Assembly (NCBI GenBank): GCA_964486935.1
Contig: CAZAPG010000051.1
Coordinates: forward strand, 1-58,115
DNA: 58,115 bases
Origin: CAZAPG01 sp964486935
Lineage (GTDB): Bacteria > Chloroflexota > Anaerolineae > 4572-78 > J111
Direction: 5' to 3'
Every line of letters begins with the position of its first letter. Within the stretch, counting starts at the first letter, position 1. Below, in pieces: positions 58,026-58,115 of the stretch. The notes under the pieces are model-generated. The model ran no database searches and was not told where the DNA came from. It saw nothing but the letters and a program-made list of their open reading frames with translations. The translations under genes were made by a program, and so were the position numbers.

Positions 58026-58115
58026 TCAAGCGGAAGTTTGTACTAGTTGGGTGAGCACCAGGTCCACGGTATCCTGCGCGCTCTTAACGCAGTCGGGAAT
58101 GCCGATGCGTCTGAA
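58026..58115 (-). CDS. C-terminal fragment of an unidentified protein
   Basis: An open frame enters from the right edge and ends at a TGA at 58026-58028. The visible 29 residues are FRRIGIPDCVKSAQDTVDLV followed by LTQLVQTSA. They are helical and carry a Cys, too little to name a family. Codon use fits the GC-rich neighbours. It is upstream of, and on the same strand as, the FHA gene. Confidence 0.5.
   Translation of the reverse strand, partial: FRRIGIPDCVKSAQDTVDLVLTQLVQTSA

Overview
The window looks like part of the genome of a filamentous or biofilm-forming Chloroflexota bacterium (Anaerolineae/Caldilineae-like). This is inferred from long Thr-Pro/Glu-Pro-Thr linkers, secreted cohesin/dockerin proteins, BMP-type ABC systems, a GT39 enzyme with beta-rich C-terminal modules and giant zinc-ribbon membrane proteins; no rRNA or other marker is present to confirm it. 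Base composition is uneven: most genes are GC-rich, while about 11.4-21.2 kb and the first 3.4 kb are visibly AT-richer. A run of 100 N at 1767-1866 shows that this is a scaffold.

Layout. 0-5.2 kb: the N-terminal end of a nucleotide-sugar epimerase-like gene, a secreted TP-linker protein broken by the assembly gap, a membrane-anchored TPR protein, and a Wzt/Wzm-type polysaccharide ABC exporter. 5.6-14.4 kb: a probable three-gene operon made of a 2316-residue zinc-ribbon membrane protein with tandem ~357-residue repeats, a PrsW-like membrane protein that has lost part of its active-site signature, and a small anchored protein. 14.7-21.1 kb: an AT-rich replicon-like module with a Rep-like protein ending in a DnaA domain I-like module, ParA, a ParB-like protein and a SnoaL-fold protein. 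Divergent from it are an ExeA-type AAA+ ATPase and a ribbon-helix-helix protein. The divergent intergenic region holds a candidate small RNA of about 130 nt with its own promoter and terminator. 21.2-33.6 kb: surface-polysaccharide glycosyltransferases (GT4, GT2, GT4), a BatD-like protein, a clan GH-A glycosidase with two discoidin domains, MetC, an SH3-domain lipoprotein and a GT39 glycosyltransferase.

33.6-51.5 kb is almost entirely on the minus strand and reads as a purine uptake and breakdown region. It has two complete BMP-type nucleoside ABC transporters (one binding protein fused to LysM, the other a tandem duplication of the binding domain), a fused Fe-S/molybdopterin xanthine dehydrogenase of the selenium-dependent type, a GntR/UTRA regulator and adenine deaminase. 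Imported nucleosides or bases could feed adenine -> hypoxanthine -> xanthine/urate. Two MITE-like elements lie in its intergenic regions.

51.6-58.1 kb: a secreted protein with three PPC-like domains, a surface protein carrying both a cohesin and a dockerin, an FHA protein with six repeated D-x-T-x-x-[LIM] motifs, and the C-terminal end of an unidentified gene.

The strongest leads for something undescribed are the Rep/ParAB/sRNA/ExeA/RHH module with in-gene DNA repeats, the FHA protein with its array of putative phosphothreonine sites, the giant membrane protein/PrsW-like operon, and a recurrent GGGAACC-n-GGTTCCC palindrome scattered through unrelated genes.
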